A stretch of DNA of 64,000 bases, taken from positions 3,906,001-3,970,000 of the forward strand of contig OZ245942.1 of NCBI GenBank assembly GCA_965230065.1, read 5' to 3'. Source of the stretch: G965230065 sp965230065 (GTDB taxonomy: Bacteria; Bacteroidota; Bacteroidia; Cytophagales; Cyclobacteriaceae). How positions within the stretch are numbered: the stretch's first letter is position 1; every line of letters begins with the position of its first letter. Below are positions 8,624-17,116 of this stretch, piece by piece. A model generated the notes under the pieces. That model made no database searches and was not told the DNA's origin. It saw nothing but the letters and a program-made list of their open reading frames with translations. The position numbers and the translations under genes were made by a program.

Positions 8624-8962
8624 TTATTCCTGTAGCTTTTTGCCCATTTCTTCCAGCATTTTACCCAGGGTGGCCCTGTCCGTAGCATCGGTTTTCAGCT
8701 TTTGCAACGATGTTGTCAGTTCATTTTTCAGGGCGGTTATTTGTGCTTCAAAATCTTTACGCAGGGCTTCTGTACTTTCTTTTGCTTCTTGTCGGAGCTG
8801 TGCAAGGTGTTGGTCAAAGGCTTGTTTTTGTGCTTGCAAGGCAGCTTTGGTTGTCTCAAATTCTTGGTTAATTTCCTTAATGTTTTCCCCGAAAATGATT
8901 TCTTTGATTGCTTCAATTTTTGGGTCTTTTTCGTTTTGTGGAGATGTTTGCTTGTCTGCCAT
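8624..8962 (-). CDS. Small coiled-coil protein of unknown function
   Basis: The protein has 112 residues, is highly charged and is cytosolic. After a short polar N-terminus (MADKQTSPQNEKDPKIEAI) comes a segment IKEIIFGENIKEINQEF and then an almost continuous coiled coil (about 40-110). It lies 65 bases upstream of the 280-residue gene on the same strand, so it probably opens the GTPase-phosphorelay operon. It could be a scaffold or multimerisation partner. No family name is recognised with certainty. Confidence 0.7.
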   Translation of the reverse strand: MADKQTSPQNEKDPKIEAIKEIIFGENIKEINQEFETTKAALQAQKQAFDQHLAQLRQEAKESTEALRKDFEAQITALKNELTTSLQKLKTDATDRATLGKMLEEMGKKLQE

Positions 8963-8998
8963 GGTTATAAAATTAAAAAATATTGTTTTTGAATGAAG

Positions 8999-9634
8999 TT
9001 AGTTCTTAGTTATCAGTGCACGAATGGTAGTTTCATCTGTGATACCGGAAGGGAAAATGTTACTTTTTCTTTGAAAACTTTTCAATGCCTGGTCTGTTTC
9101 AATGCTAAAAACCCCATCAATAGGAATGTTGTAGCCGTGGTCAGTAAGTAATTTTTGTAACTCCCACACAGTGTTTCCTTTGTTGCCTATTTTTAGTCCC
9201 ATCAGGTTTTTCTTGTGCAGCAACTCAAAATTTTCTGGCGAAATTCCTTTTTCTTCAATAATTTTTATCTCCTGGTTATCAAAGCCCCGGTTTTTTAGCC
9301 GTTGTGAATATATCAGCTTTCCTTCCAAATGAGCAGTAGTTTGCTGCAATTGCCGGTAATATAAAACAGCCGATTGCGTTTCAGGATCGCCGGCCTCCGG
9401 GTAGCGGATGTCAATACCTTTATTAGACCATATTTCCCGGGCAAAACTGCCAATTTTATAGGCATTTTCGTAATAATGCAGCAGCACTTCAGGGTCATGA
9501 TAATGTACATCAATACTATCACTGATAGGATAGTCGTATGCCGAGGGAGGGTGAAAACGCCGGTACTTCTTGTATTGAAAGAAGAGAATTATCGGCAATG
9601 TAATTATCACAATTAATAAAGCCAGTCTTTTCAT
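8999..9634 (-). CDS. Membrane-anchored peptidoglycan-binding domain protein
   Basis: The protein has 211 residues when started at the ATG giving MKRLALLIVIITLPIILFF. I chose this over the ATG 36 bases upstream because it places the hydrophobic helix directly at the N-terminus. The middle region is unassigned. The C-terminus (about 140-205) is a PG_binding_1 domain with LKIGNKGNTVWELQKLL, IDGVFSIETDQALKSFQ and the final ITDETTIRAL. It should sit in the periplasm bound to the cell wall. It ends 36 bases upstream of the coiled-coil gene on the same strand, so it may be the first gene of that cluster, though no functional link is visible. Confidence 0.82.
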   Translation of the reverse strand: MKRLALLIVIITLPIILFFQYKKYRRFHPPSAYDYPISDSIDVHYHDPEVLLHYYENAYKIGSFAREIWSNKGIDIRYPEAGDPETQSAVLYYRQLQQTTAHLEGKLIYSQRLKNRGFDNQEIKIIEEKGISPENFELLHKKNLMGLKIGNKGNTVWELQKLLTDHGYNIPIDGVFSIETDQALKSFQRKSNIFPSGITDETTIRALITKN

Positions 9635-9785
9635 GTGCGAAAATTTAGGGCTTTCGTCTTTATAAATCAATTGGTACTGTATTATTTGCGGAGAAAGTGT
9701 AAAGATTAAACGATTATTTTATAGGGTAGAGCCAGAAAAAAAGAGTGGTCAACGAGTTTTTCTCAATACTGTGAATTTACTCAAT

Positions 9786-9793
9786 TAAATTTG
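9786..9793 (+). promoter_or_regulatory. Possible Bacteroidota -7 promoter element
   Basis: TAAATTTG matches the Bacteroidota -7 consensus TAnnTTTG and lies 35 bases before the start of the 136-residue gene. No clear TTTG-type -33 box is seen at the expected distance, so this is only a weak candidate. Confidence 0.25.
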
Positions 9794-9827
9794 AGTTAGC
9801 TGTGTTGCTAGATCAGATGATGTAAAC

Positions 9828-10238
9828 ATGATAATGGTACAAATTATTTTAGTGCGGGTAAAAAAGCAGGTCTATAGCTACCTTTTTGAGAGCTTGAAGT
9901 TGACTGCCCACCAAGTGAATGAGGTTTTACATATTGCAGGGAAAACCCTAAAAGATCTTATCAATGAAGAGGAAAAAGCAGGTAACATTGAAGGCACATT
10001 GGAAGATCTGATAGGGGAAGGGTTTCTGGATTTGTTCCGGACACCCTTCGCTTTCAAATTCCGCGAAAGATTATCTCAGCAGTTTGAAAGACATGCTTCA
10101 GTAGAAAAGGATAAAACAGATTTATTGGTCTTGATCATTCTGCCTTATATGTTATCAGAATTGGCCAAAGATTTGAAAAAGGATATTGATGCGGGCAAAA
10201 GCCCTCAGTTGTTATCTTTGGTTGGTATTAACAATTAA
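9828..10238 (+). CDS. Hypothetical helical protein
   Basis: The protein has 136 residues and is not recognised. It has no signal peptide. A weakly hydrophobic start (MIMVQIILVRVKKQVYSYLF) is followed by helices with DLIGEGFLDLFRTPFAFKFRERL, and a hydrophobic segment LLVLIILPYMLSELAKDL lies near 105-122. Translation could instead begin at the third residue. It stands alone, convergent with gldH, behind a possible promoter. Confidence 0.6.
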   Translation: MIMVQIILVRVKKQVYSYLFESLKLTAHQVNEVLHIAGKTLKDLINEEEKAGNIEGTLEDLIGEGFLDLFRTPFAFKFRERLSQQFERHASVEKDKTDLLVLIILPYMLSELAKDLKKDIDAGKSPQLLSLVGINN

Positions 10239-10265
10239 AAAAAGCTACTTTACTTGTGATGTAGG

Positions 10266-10754
10266 TTACATCTCTGCTGCCGCCTCCTCTACACGAACTC
10301 CCACCGAAAGTATTTCAGGTAATGAATCTGTGCGCATATACTGTTTGAGCTTTATCTGATAACTCCCATCATTGGAAAATTTATGCTGGGGCAAAGCAAG
10401 AAACTGATGCTCGTATATGCCTCCAAACCCATCACCATAAGGCTCCCCGGTAACGGGGTCAAAGAGTGTCATATCGTGCAGTGCAGAAGAGAGGGGCGTT
10501 CCCAGGGAATCTTCCAGGTAATAAGTGATGTATAAATTGCGATAGGGGTAATTCGTGGTGTTTCTCACATTCCAGTAAATGTTATAAAGCTTGGTAGAAT
10601 CAGGAACAGTAAAGGTAAAAGAGGGAATACTGTCTATATCCCAATATTTTGCCTCGAAGTCTTTATTTTCTTCAAATACCCGGGCTTTATCCAGGCAGCT
10701 CGTGAAGGTTGCAATTACCAGTAAAAATGGCAGGTAAAAAAAGTGTTTTCTCAT
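10266..10754 (-). CDS. gldH: Gliding motility lipoprotein GldH
   Basis: The protein has 162 residues with a lipoprotein signal ending TFTSC and Cys20 as the lipidated residue. The body fits the GldH family in length and motifs: FTVPDSTKLYNIYWNVRNTTNYPYRNLY, then DPVTGEPYGDGFGGIYEHQF, then a C-terminal LKQYMRTDSLPEILSVGVRVE. GldH is an envelope lipoprotein required for gliding in Flavobacterium, probably through support of the T9SS/gliding machinery. Placement just after a ricT-type gene, 18 bases away on the same strand, is the arrangement commonly seen in Bacteroidota and supports the call. Confidence 0.88.
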   Translation of the reverse strand: MRKHFFYLPFLLVIATFTSCLDKARVFEENKDFEAKYWDIDSIPSFTFTVPDSTKLYNIYWNVRNTTNYPYRNLYITYYLEDSLGTPLSSALHDMTLFDPVTGEPYGDGFGGIYEHQFLALPQHKFSNDGSYQIKLKQYMRTDSLPEILSVGVRVEEAAAEM

Positions 10755-10772
10755 TTTATAAAAAAATGCCGG

Positions 10773-11894
10773 TTAGTTGTCTTTGTTTTTTGGGGGTTTG
10801 TTTTTTCTTTTTTTTCTTTTCTTTTTCCTGCTGTATTTCTTATCCAGCTTTTTCAGTGTTTCTGTCATATTTCTTTTGGAGGAAGTGACTTCTTGTAACA
10901 AGTTGTCAGGAAACTTTCCTTTCTTGTTCAGGGCGATGATTTCAAGGACTCTCTCTACCGGTAACGGATGCCAGGTGCTTTCGCCTTCATAACAAAACCA
11001 CATGAGTTTGCGGAAAATATCGGTTTTTTGCAAGGAAGCTTCCCCCTGCCTGGTTTTGAGGGGATGGGTCACTTTCGGTATATTCTGCAAAGCGTCCATA
11101 TAAGTTTCCAGCTCATAATTGAGGCAGCATTTTAAACGTCCGCATTGGCCTGATAACTTACTTGGGTTCAGCGATAGGTTTTGATAACGGGCCGCTGATG
11201 TTGATACACTTTTGAAATCGGTGAGCCAGGTAGCACAACACAATTCCCGCCCACACGAACCAATACCACCTAACCTGCCTGCCTCCTGCCGCAAACTGAT
11301 CTGTCGCATTTCCACCCTGATCCTGAATTCGGCAGCAAGGATTTTGATGAGTTCGCGGAAATCTACACGTCCGTCGGCTGAGTAGTAAAAAGTAGCTTTG
11401 TTGTTATCTGCCTGGTACTCTACATCCGAAAGCTTCATGGACAGGCCCAGCTCCTGAATAATAGTACGTGTGCGGTACAATGTGGGCATTTCCCTTTTCT
11501 TTACACTTTCGTACGCCTCCAGGTCTTTGTCGGTGGCTTTCCGGTAAATAGTGCGGATGTTGTCATCATTTTTTACTTTCTTCTTCTGCATTTGCAACCG
11601 CACCAGTTCCCCCTGTAATGAAACATGGCCTACATGATAACCATTGGTTACATCTACCACCACGGCATCGCCGGTGACCAGTTCCAGGTCTTTGCTGTTT
11701 CTGAAGAAATCTTTTTTACCATTTTTAAACCGTACTTCAACAATATCGAGTGTCAGCGATGAAGGCATATCCATATTGGAAAGCCAGTCGAATACATTCA
11801 ATTTATTACAGCCACCTGTTAGGCAGCCTCCGTTGTTTTTACAACCGGCTACTGCCGTACCATTACCTGCTCCACAAGAACCACATCCTGACAT
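10773..11894 (-). CDS. ricT: PSP1/RicT-family protein
   Basis: The protein has 373 residues. A cysteine-rich N-terminus (CGSCGAGNG, then further Cys-Gly pairs up to about 29) precedes the PSP1 domain. Conserved cysteines of the family follow: GSCGRELCCATWL and LSGQCGRLKCCLNYE (about 215-260). The last 25 residues are almost all Lys, Arg, Asn and Pro. In Bacillus the RicT (YaaT) protein forms an Fe-S-containing complex with RicA and RicF that acts on RNA processing. Bacteroidota homologues lack characterised partners, and none is in this window. It is probably co-transcribed with gldH. Confidence 0.87.
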   Translation of the reverse strand: MSGCGSCGAGNGTAVAGCKNNGGCLTGGCNKLNVFDWLSNMDMPSSLTLDIVEVRFKNGKKDFFRNSKDLELVTGDAVVVDVTNGYHVGHVSLQGELVRLQMQKKKVKNDDNIRTIYRKATDKDLEAYESVKKREMPTLYRTRTIIQELGLSMKLSDVEYQADNNKATFYYSADGRVDFRELIKILAAEFRIRVEMRQISLRQEAGRLGGIGSCGRELCCATWLTDFKSVSTSAARYQNLSLNPSKLSGQCGRLKCCLNYELETYMDALQNIPKVTHPLKTRQGEASLQKTDIFRKLMWFCYEGESTWHPLPVERVLEIIALNKKGKFPDNLLQEVTSSKRNMTETLKKLDKKYSRKKKRKKRKNKPPKNKDN

Positions 11895-12040
11895 ATTTAT
11901 AAATTCATTAAACCAAATTGAGAGTAAAAGCTAAAAATTAACAACTGAACGTTAATAACAAAACTCTTCAGGGAAAAATTGCTGAAAGTTAAATTTTATA
12001 CAATCAATTCTGTAAATAAGGATAAAATTATATAAAGTTT

Positions 12041-13339
12041 TTATGATGAGTACTTTAATAAATCCTGCCCTATATCTTTTCTGAAAGATGCTTGCTCCCA
12101 ACTGATTTCCTGAATACTACTGTAACTTTTGTTCAAGGCATCAGGCAAGGTATTGCCCAGCCCTGTAACTGCCAGTACCCTGCCACCGGAAGTTACAACT
12201 TTTTCCTGCTGCATTTTAGTGCCTGCATGAAACACAATGGCTTTTTCCTGCTTTGTGGAAAGTCCGGCAATTTCTTTTCCTTTTTCATAACTACCCGGAT
12301 ACCCACCGGAAACCATGACTACCGTAGTAGCGGTTTCATTTTTTATTTTAAGAGGAGTGTCATCTAATGTGCCTTGGGCCGTTTGTATGAGAAAAGGCAA
12401 CAGGTCAATTTCTATGCGTGGCAATACTACCTGGGTTTCGGGGTCGCCCATGCGGATGTTGTATTCTATCACATAAGGGTCGCCATTTACATTCATCAGC
12501 CCAATAAAGATAAACCCCCGATAATGTATCCCGTCTTTTTGCAGCCCCTGCACGGTAGGTTGGATAACCCGGCTTTCTACTTTTTTCATAAAGCTGGTAT
12601 CTGCAAAAGGAACGGGTGAAACAGAACCCATGCCTCCGGTGTTAGGGCCGGTATCCCCTTCGCCAATGCGCTTATAATCTTTGGCTTCGGGCAGTATTTT
12701 GTAATTTTTTCCGTCGGTAAGCACAAATACCGAAAGCTCAATGCCCGACAAAAACTCCTCGATCACCACTTTGGCACTGGCTTCCCCAAACTTGCGGTGA
12801 ACGAGCATTTCTTTCAGGGTTTTTTGGGCTTCTTCTAAATCATTGCTGATAATCACGCCCTTGCCGGCAGCCAGGCCGTCTGCTTTCAGTACATAGGGGG
12901 GGGCAAGTGACTGTAAGTATTGCAATCCGGCTTCTACATGCTCATGGGTAAAGGTTTGCGACCTTGCAGTAGGTATACCATGCTTTTGCATAAAAACCTT
13001 GGCAAAATCTTTACTGCCTTCCAATTGCGCACCCTGCTGGTCAGGCCCTACGATGCCTACATTTTGTGATTGGGGTTGTGCTTGCAGGTAATCCCTGATG
13101 CCAGCTACCAAAGGTGCTTCCGGGCCTACCACCACCAATTCAATATTATGGGTATTGATAAATTCGGCAATTTCAGAAAAAGCTTCAGGTTTATCTATGG
13201 GTAAAGCCACGTTTTGGGCAATACCATCGGTGCCAGCATTGCCGGGCATTACAAATAATTGGTCACAACGCGGGCTTTGTTTTATTTTCCATGCAAGGGC
13301 ATGCTCTCTTCCGCCCGACCCGAGGATAAGTACATTCAT
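12041..13339 (-). CDS. purD: Phosphoribosylamine-glycine ligase (GAR synthetase)
   Basis: The protein has 432 residues, the normal length. It joins glycine to 5-phosphoribosylamine using ATP in de novo purine synthesis. Visible motifs are the N-terminal VLILGSGGREHALAWK, the ATP-grasp segment YVLKADGLAAGKGV, NTGGMGSVSPVPF, and the metal/ATP site YNIRMGDPETQ. It is cytosolic. No other purine genes are adjacent, and the gene is bounded upstream by a repeat-filled intergenic region. Confidence 0.96.
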   Translation of the reverse strand: MNVLILGSGGREHALAWKIKQSPRCDQLFVMPGNAGTDGIAQNVALPIDKPEAFSEIAEFINTHNIELVVVGPEAPLVAGIRDYLQAQPQSQNVGIVGPDQQGAQLEGSKDFAKVFMQKHGIPTARSQTFTHEHVEAGLQYLQSLAPPYVLKADGLAAGKGVIISNDLEEAQKTLKEMLVHRKFGEASAKVVIEEFLSGIELSVFVLTDGKNYKILPEAKDYKRIGEGDTGPNTGGMGSVSPVPFADTSFMKKVESRVIQPTVQGLQKDGIHYRGFIFIGLMNVNGDPYVIEYNIRMGDPETQVVLPRIEIDLLPFLIQTAQGTLDDTPLKIKNETATTVVMVSGGYPGSYEKGKEIAGLSTKQEKAIVFHAGTKMQQEKVVTSGGRVLAVTGLGNTLPDALNKSYSSIQEISWEQASFRKDIGQDLLKYSS

Positions 13340-13405
13340 TTATTTTAAAGGATTTAAGAAGGTAATTAAAGAAGCATGTTCAAAGGTAAAGGAATGCGTA
13401 GGCAA

Positions 13406-13515
13406 AATCCTAAATCCTAAGCTCTAAACTCAAAACAAATTCGAATGAACAAAGCTTTAAGCTCAAAACAATAGTTTTAACATTTGGGTTTTGGTATTGT
13501 TTTGGGTTTAGGATT
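13406..13515. repeat. Iterated AATCCTAAA/AAACTC-word inverted repeat
   Basis: The left arm (13406-13437) starts AATCCTAAATCCTAAGC and iterates such words. The right arm TGTTTTGGGTTTAGGATT (13498-13515) is its near reverse complement. The element sits just past the recQ stop, between recQ and purD on the same strand. A related element lies at 52316-52410, so it is a dispersed family. Confidence 0.7.
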
Positions 13516-13551
13516 CAGACCGGGTCGCCGGAGCGAATTAGTGCTTAACAA

Positions 13552-15747
13552 TTAGTTGGCATATTCTGACATAAACTTGATGCGCATCAGCCTGATATCT
13601 TCTTCGGAAAAATCTTCATCTTCCAGTTCATCCATGGCAGCGTCAATGCTATCAGTTTCCGCACTCAAAAAATAATCGTGCAATTCTTCCTGCCGCTCTT
13701 CGTCCATGATGTGGTTGATGTAATAGTCAAGGTTGAGCTTGGTGCCAGAATAACAGATATGCTCTATCTCTTCAATTAAGTTTTCCATGCTCAGCCCGGT
13801 AGATTCGGCAATTTCTTCCAGGTCGGTTTTCATATCAATCTGCTGAATGATGAAAATCTTGATTTTTGATTTTTTTACAGCCGATTTGATGACCACGTCG
13901 GTAGCCGTAACAATATCATTTTCTTCTACATACTTTGAAATGAGTTCAATAAAAGGGCGGCCAAATTTCATTACTTTGCCCATGCCTACACCATTTACTT
14001 TAGCAAGGTCTTGCTTGGAAGTAGGGTAGGTCGTTGCCATTTCTTCCAAAGAAGGCTCCTGGAAAATCACATACGGAGGCAGTCCTTTTTTCTTGCCCAG
14101 GTTTTTCCGGAGTGCTTTCAGCATCTCGAACAAAGTTTTGTCATAAGAGGTGAAATTACCATCATTGCCTGCGCCCTGGGTTTCGGGCTCTTCTTCTTCT
14201 CCCAGGTCACTATAATCATGGTCTATGGATAAGGTTATCGAGTGAGGGTTTTCTAAAAAATCCCTTCCTTTGGGAGTAAGCTTTAAAACCCCAATCTGGT
14301 CTATGTCTTTTTCCAGAAACTCATACAGCAGTGTTTGGCGTACAATTGAGTTCCAGAAAGCATCGTCTTTTTCTTTTCCTTTTCCAAAAATTTCCAGGCC
14401 ATCGTGCTGGTAGCTTTTTACATACTGGTTTTCAGATCCGCGAAGTACATGCACCAGGTGGGTAATGCCAAAGCGTTCTTCTGTTTGCAGGGCTGCCTGC
14501 AAGGCCATGGCTACATACGTTTCCCCTTCAAATTGCTCTTTGGGTTTCAGGCAGTTGTCACAATGCCCGCATTGTAAGGAAAGGAATTCTCCAAAATAGT
14601 GAAGAAGCTGTTTTTTACGACATACAGAAGACTCTGCATAAGACGTCATTTCCTGTAGCAATACTTTGGCATTTTCCCGCTCGGTAACGGGCTTGTCTTT
14701 ATGAAACTTTTCCAGCTTGAGGATGTCACTGTAGCTGTAAAACATGATGCAATTGCCTTCCAGCCCATCGCGTCCTGCCCGTCCGGTTTCCTGATAGTAT
14801 CCTTCCAAAGATTTAGGAACATTGTAATGGATAACAAAGCGGACGTCGGGTTTGTCTATGCCCATACCAAAAGCAATAGTGGCCACAATTACGTCCACAT
14901 CTTCATTGAGAAAGGCATCCTGGTTTTTCATCCGTACCTGCCCGTCCAGCCCCGCATGATAAGGCGCAGCCTTGATGTCATTTACCTGAAGGAACTCAGC
15001 AATTTCTTCAACTTTTTTCCGGCTCAGGCAATAGATAATGCCTGATTTCCCTTTATGCTGCTTGATATACTGTATGAGCTGTTTCTTTGCATTTTTCTTT
15101 GGCCTTACTTCATAGTAAAGGTTTTCCCGGTTGAAAGATGACTTGAATACAGTGGAATCTTCCATTTGCAGGTTTTTCTGAATATCCAACTGCACCTTGG
15201 GCGTGGCGGTTGCTGTGAGGGCTACCACCGAAACGTCATCGCCTAATTGCTGGATGATGGTGCGGATGCGTCGGTACTCCGGGCGGAAATCATGCCCCCA
15301 TTCAGAAATACAGTGGGCTTCATCTACTGCCACGAAAGATACATTGGCATCCCGCAGAAACCGTATATAGTCTTCTTTGGTGAGCGACTCAGGGGCTACG
15401 TACAGTAGTTTTACGTTGCCGGCGAGGGTATCTTTTTTTATCCGGTTAATTTCCGTTTTTGTTAAGGTAGAGTTCATAAATTGTGCATTTATGTTAAATG
15501 CATTGAGCTGGTCTACCTGGTTTTTCATGAGCGCAATCAGCGGGGAGATCACTACTGCCACGCCTTCTTGCAATATGGCAGGAAGCTGATAACACAATGA
15601 CTTGCCGGCTCCTGTCGGCATAATCACAAAGGTGTTTTGCTTGTTCAGAACATTTTTAATAATGGCTTCCTGGTTACCCCTAAAATTATGGTATCCAAAA
15701 TACTTTTTCAGGCTTTCTTTAAGATGGTCTACTTGTTCTGCTATCAT
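13552..15747 (-). CDS. recQ: ATP-dependent DNA helicase RecQ
   Basis: The protein has 731 residues. Walker A is MPTGAGKSLCYQLPA (about 43-57), the DEAH box is in VDEAHCISEWGHDFRPEY, and motif VI is QETGRAGRDG. The zinc-binding domain has four cysteines ending CGHCDNC, followed by RQC winged-helix and HRDC domains (HRDC about 540-620, with DLAKVNGVGMGKVMKFG). About 110 acidic, helical residues extend the C-terminus, typical of the longer Bacteroidota form. It unwinds DNA 3' to 5' in recombination and repair. Confidence 0.96.
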   Translation of the reverse strand: MIAEQVDHLKESLKKYFGYHNFRGNQEAIIKNVLNKQNTFVIMPTGAGKSLCYQLPAILQEGVAVVISPLIALMKNQVDQLNAFNINAQFMNSTLTKTEINRIKKDTLAGNVKLLYVAPESLTKEDYIRFLRDANVSFVAVDEAHCISEWGHDFRPEYRRIRTIIQQLGDDVSVVALTATATPKVQLDIQKNLQMEDSTVFKSSFNRENLYYEVRPKKNAKKQLIQYIKQHKGKSGIIYCLSRKKVEEIAEFLQVNDIKAAPYHAGLDGQVRMKNQDAFLNEDVDVIVATIAFGMGIDKPDVRFVIHYNVPKSLEGYYQETGRAGRDGLEGNCIMFYSYSDILKLEKFHKDKPVTERENAKVLLQEMTSYAESSVCRKKQLLHYFGEFLSLQCGHCDNCLKPKEQFEGETYVAMALQAALQTEERFGITHLVHVLRGSENQYVKSYQHDGLEIFGKGKEKDDAFWNSIVRQTLLYEFLEKDIDQIGVLKLTPKGRDFLENPHSITLSIDHDYSDLGEEEEPETQGAGNDGNFTSYDKTLFEMLKALRKNLGKKKGLPPYVIFQEPSLEEMATTYPTSKQDLAKVNGVGMGKVMKFGRPFIELISKYVEENDIVTATDVVIKSAVKKSKIKIFIIQQIDMKTDLEEIAESTGLSMENLIEEIEHICYSGTKLNLDYYINHIMDEERQEELHDYFLSAETDSIDAAMDELEDEDFSEEDIRLMRIKFMSEYAN

Positions 15748-15970
15748 CTTCTGTTATGTAAAATATCTATGTGAAATTTTTTTGTGTTTCAACAAAACAG
15801 ACTGTTTGTTGAAATTAGTAAAAAAAATTAAAATAAAATTGTAAGTACCTACTTTTTTAGTAAGTTACCGATAAGGTTGCATATTTAAAATATTTTTTTC
15901 CATACTTTTATTATCTCCATTCATTACCAAGGCCCGTTAGATGATATAGCTTCGTACCTAACCTACTCCT

Positions 15971-17056
15971 ATGGACCAGGATAATATTTTTGTTGTAATT
16001 ACCACCACCAATATTGCCAGTGGTAAATTTTGGCCCTATAGCAGGGAAAACTGTCCCAAACCGTTTTTAGATTTAATGGGCACTGGTAAATCATTATTGC
16101 AAAACACCTACGAGCGTGCACTTAGCTTGTGCCCGCAAGAGAATGTTTATGTTACCATGCGTACGGAGTTTGCCTATCTTGTAACTGCCCAGTTACCCAC
16201 ATTGAATGCCAGCCAGCTTTTGTTAGAGCCATTTCGGAGAAACTCAGCCCCGCCGGTAGCGTATGCAAGTTACAAAATTAGGGAAAAAAATCCGCAAGCC
16301 ATCATCATTGTTATTCCTGCAGACCATGCGGTGTTTGGCGAGTTGGCTTTCATTCGTGATATTCAGGCAGCAATAGAATACGTAACTGAGGGCGAAAAGT
16401 TATTGGCCTTGGGTATCAAGCCTTACAAACCCGAAACCCGCTATGGCTACATCCAATATATTGATGATGGGGGAGAGGAGTTTATCAAGCAGGTAAAAAC
16501 ATTCACCGAAAAACCACAGCCTGACTTGGCCCGCTTATTTTTGGAAAGCGGAGATTTCGCTTGGAATACGGGCATATATGCGTGGCACGTTAACACCATC
16601 ATTCAGGCCTTTGAGCAGTATTTGCCCGATGTGGCTGAAGTTTTTGAACAAAGCAGACCCCATTTTTTTACAGACCAGGAGAGTTTTTTTGTGTACGAAG
16701 CTTACTCGCACTGTGAGAGCACACCCATCAGTTATGGTATTTTGGAAAAAGCAGAAAATGTTTTTGTACTCTGTGGTAAGTTTGGGTGGTCATCGCTCTA
16801 TTCCTGGAGTGCCCTGTACGAAATGCGCGACAAAGACGAATCCCAAAATGTAATTGAAGCGGATGCCATGACTTACGATACAAAAAACTGTTACATCAAA
16901 GCGCAGGGCGAGAAGCTGGTGGTGATAAAAGGGCTGGAAGGCTACCTGGTTGCCGATTGTGATAATGTCCTCCTGATTTGTCCAAAAGAAGATGAAGATC
17001 AGTTCAAAGAATTTACCACAGACGCAAAATCTAAAAAAGGGGATAAGTTTATTTGA
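15971..17056 (+). CDS. Mannose-1-phosphate guanylyltransferase-like protein, probably catalytically altered
   Basis: The protein has 361 residues with the NTP-transferase fold of ManC/GMP enzymes: LLLEPFRRNSAPPVAYASYKI, VIPADHAVF, GIKPYKPETRYGYIQYI and VKTFTEKPQPD...FAWNTGIYAW. The signature nucleotide loop, normally like AGGIGSRFWP, reads TTNIASGKFWP (about 12-22), losing the paired glycines and the arginine. The motif normally GWSDLGTW reads GWSSLYSW, putting Ser275 where a metal-binding Asp is expected. Active ManC would form GDP-mannose from mannose-1-phosphate and GTP. This copy is probably inactive, regulatory or changed in specificity. It is a lone gene, convergent with rlmB. Confidence 0.8.
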   Translation: MDQDNIFVVITTTNIASGKFWPYSRENCPKPFLDLMGTGKSLLQNTYERALSLCPQENVYVTMRTEFAYLVTAQLPTLNASQLLLEPFRRNSAPPVAYASYKIREKNPQAIIIVIPADHAVFGELAFIRDIQAAIEYVTEGEKLLALGIKPYKPETRYGYIQYIDDGGEEFIKQVKTFTEKPQPDLARLFLESGDFAWNTGIYAWHVNTIIQAFEQYLPDVAEVFEQSRPHFFTDQESFFVYEAYSHCESTPISYGILEKAENVFVLCGKFGWSSLYSWSALYEMRDKDESQNVIEADAMTYDTKNCYIKAQGEKLVVIKGLEGYLVADCDNVLLICPKEDEDQFKEFTTDAKSKKGDKFI

Positions 17057-17060
17057 GTAG

Positions 17061-17116
17061 GCAGTTTGCAGTAGGCAGCGGCAGTAAGCTGTTACTGCAA
17101 ACTGCTACTGCCGCTG
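17061..17116. repeat. GCAGTAGGCAG-family palindrome overlapping the rlmB stop (copy 1)
   Basis: Two nested stems are perfect: GCAGTTTGCAGTA (17061-17073) pairs with TACTGCAAACTGC (17093-17105), and CAGCGGCAGTA (17076-17086) pairs with TACTGCCGCTG (17106-17116). The stop and last codons of rlmB (ending RQRQ) are part of the element, and the preceding convergent gene ends 5 bases before it. Related copies are at 38386 and 48961. Confidence 0.8.

Noticed and set aside
8613..8996. Plus-strand Ser/Cys/Phe-rich open frame opposite the coiled-coil gene
   Set aside because: The Ser/Cys/Phe-rich translation is the expected shadow of a Glu/Lys/Gln-rich coiled coil on the other strand.
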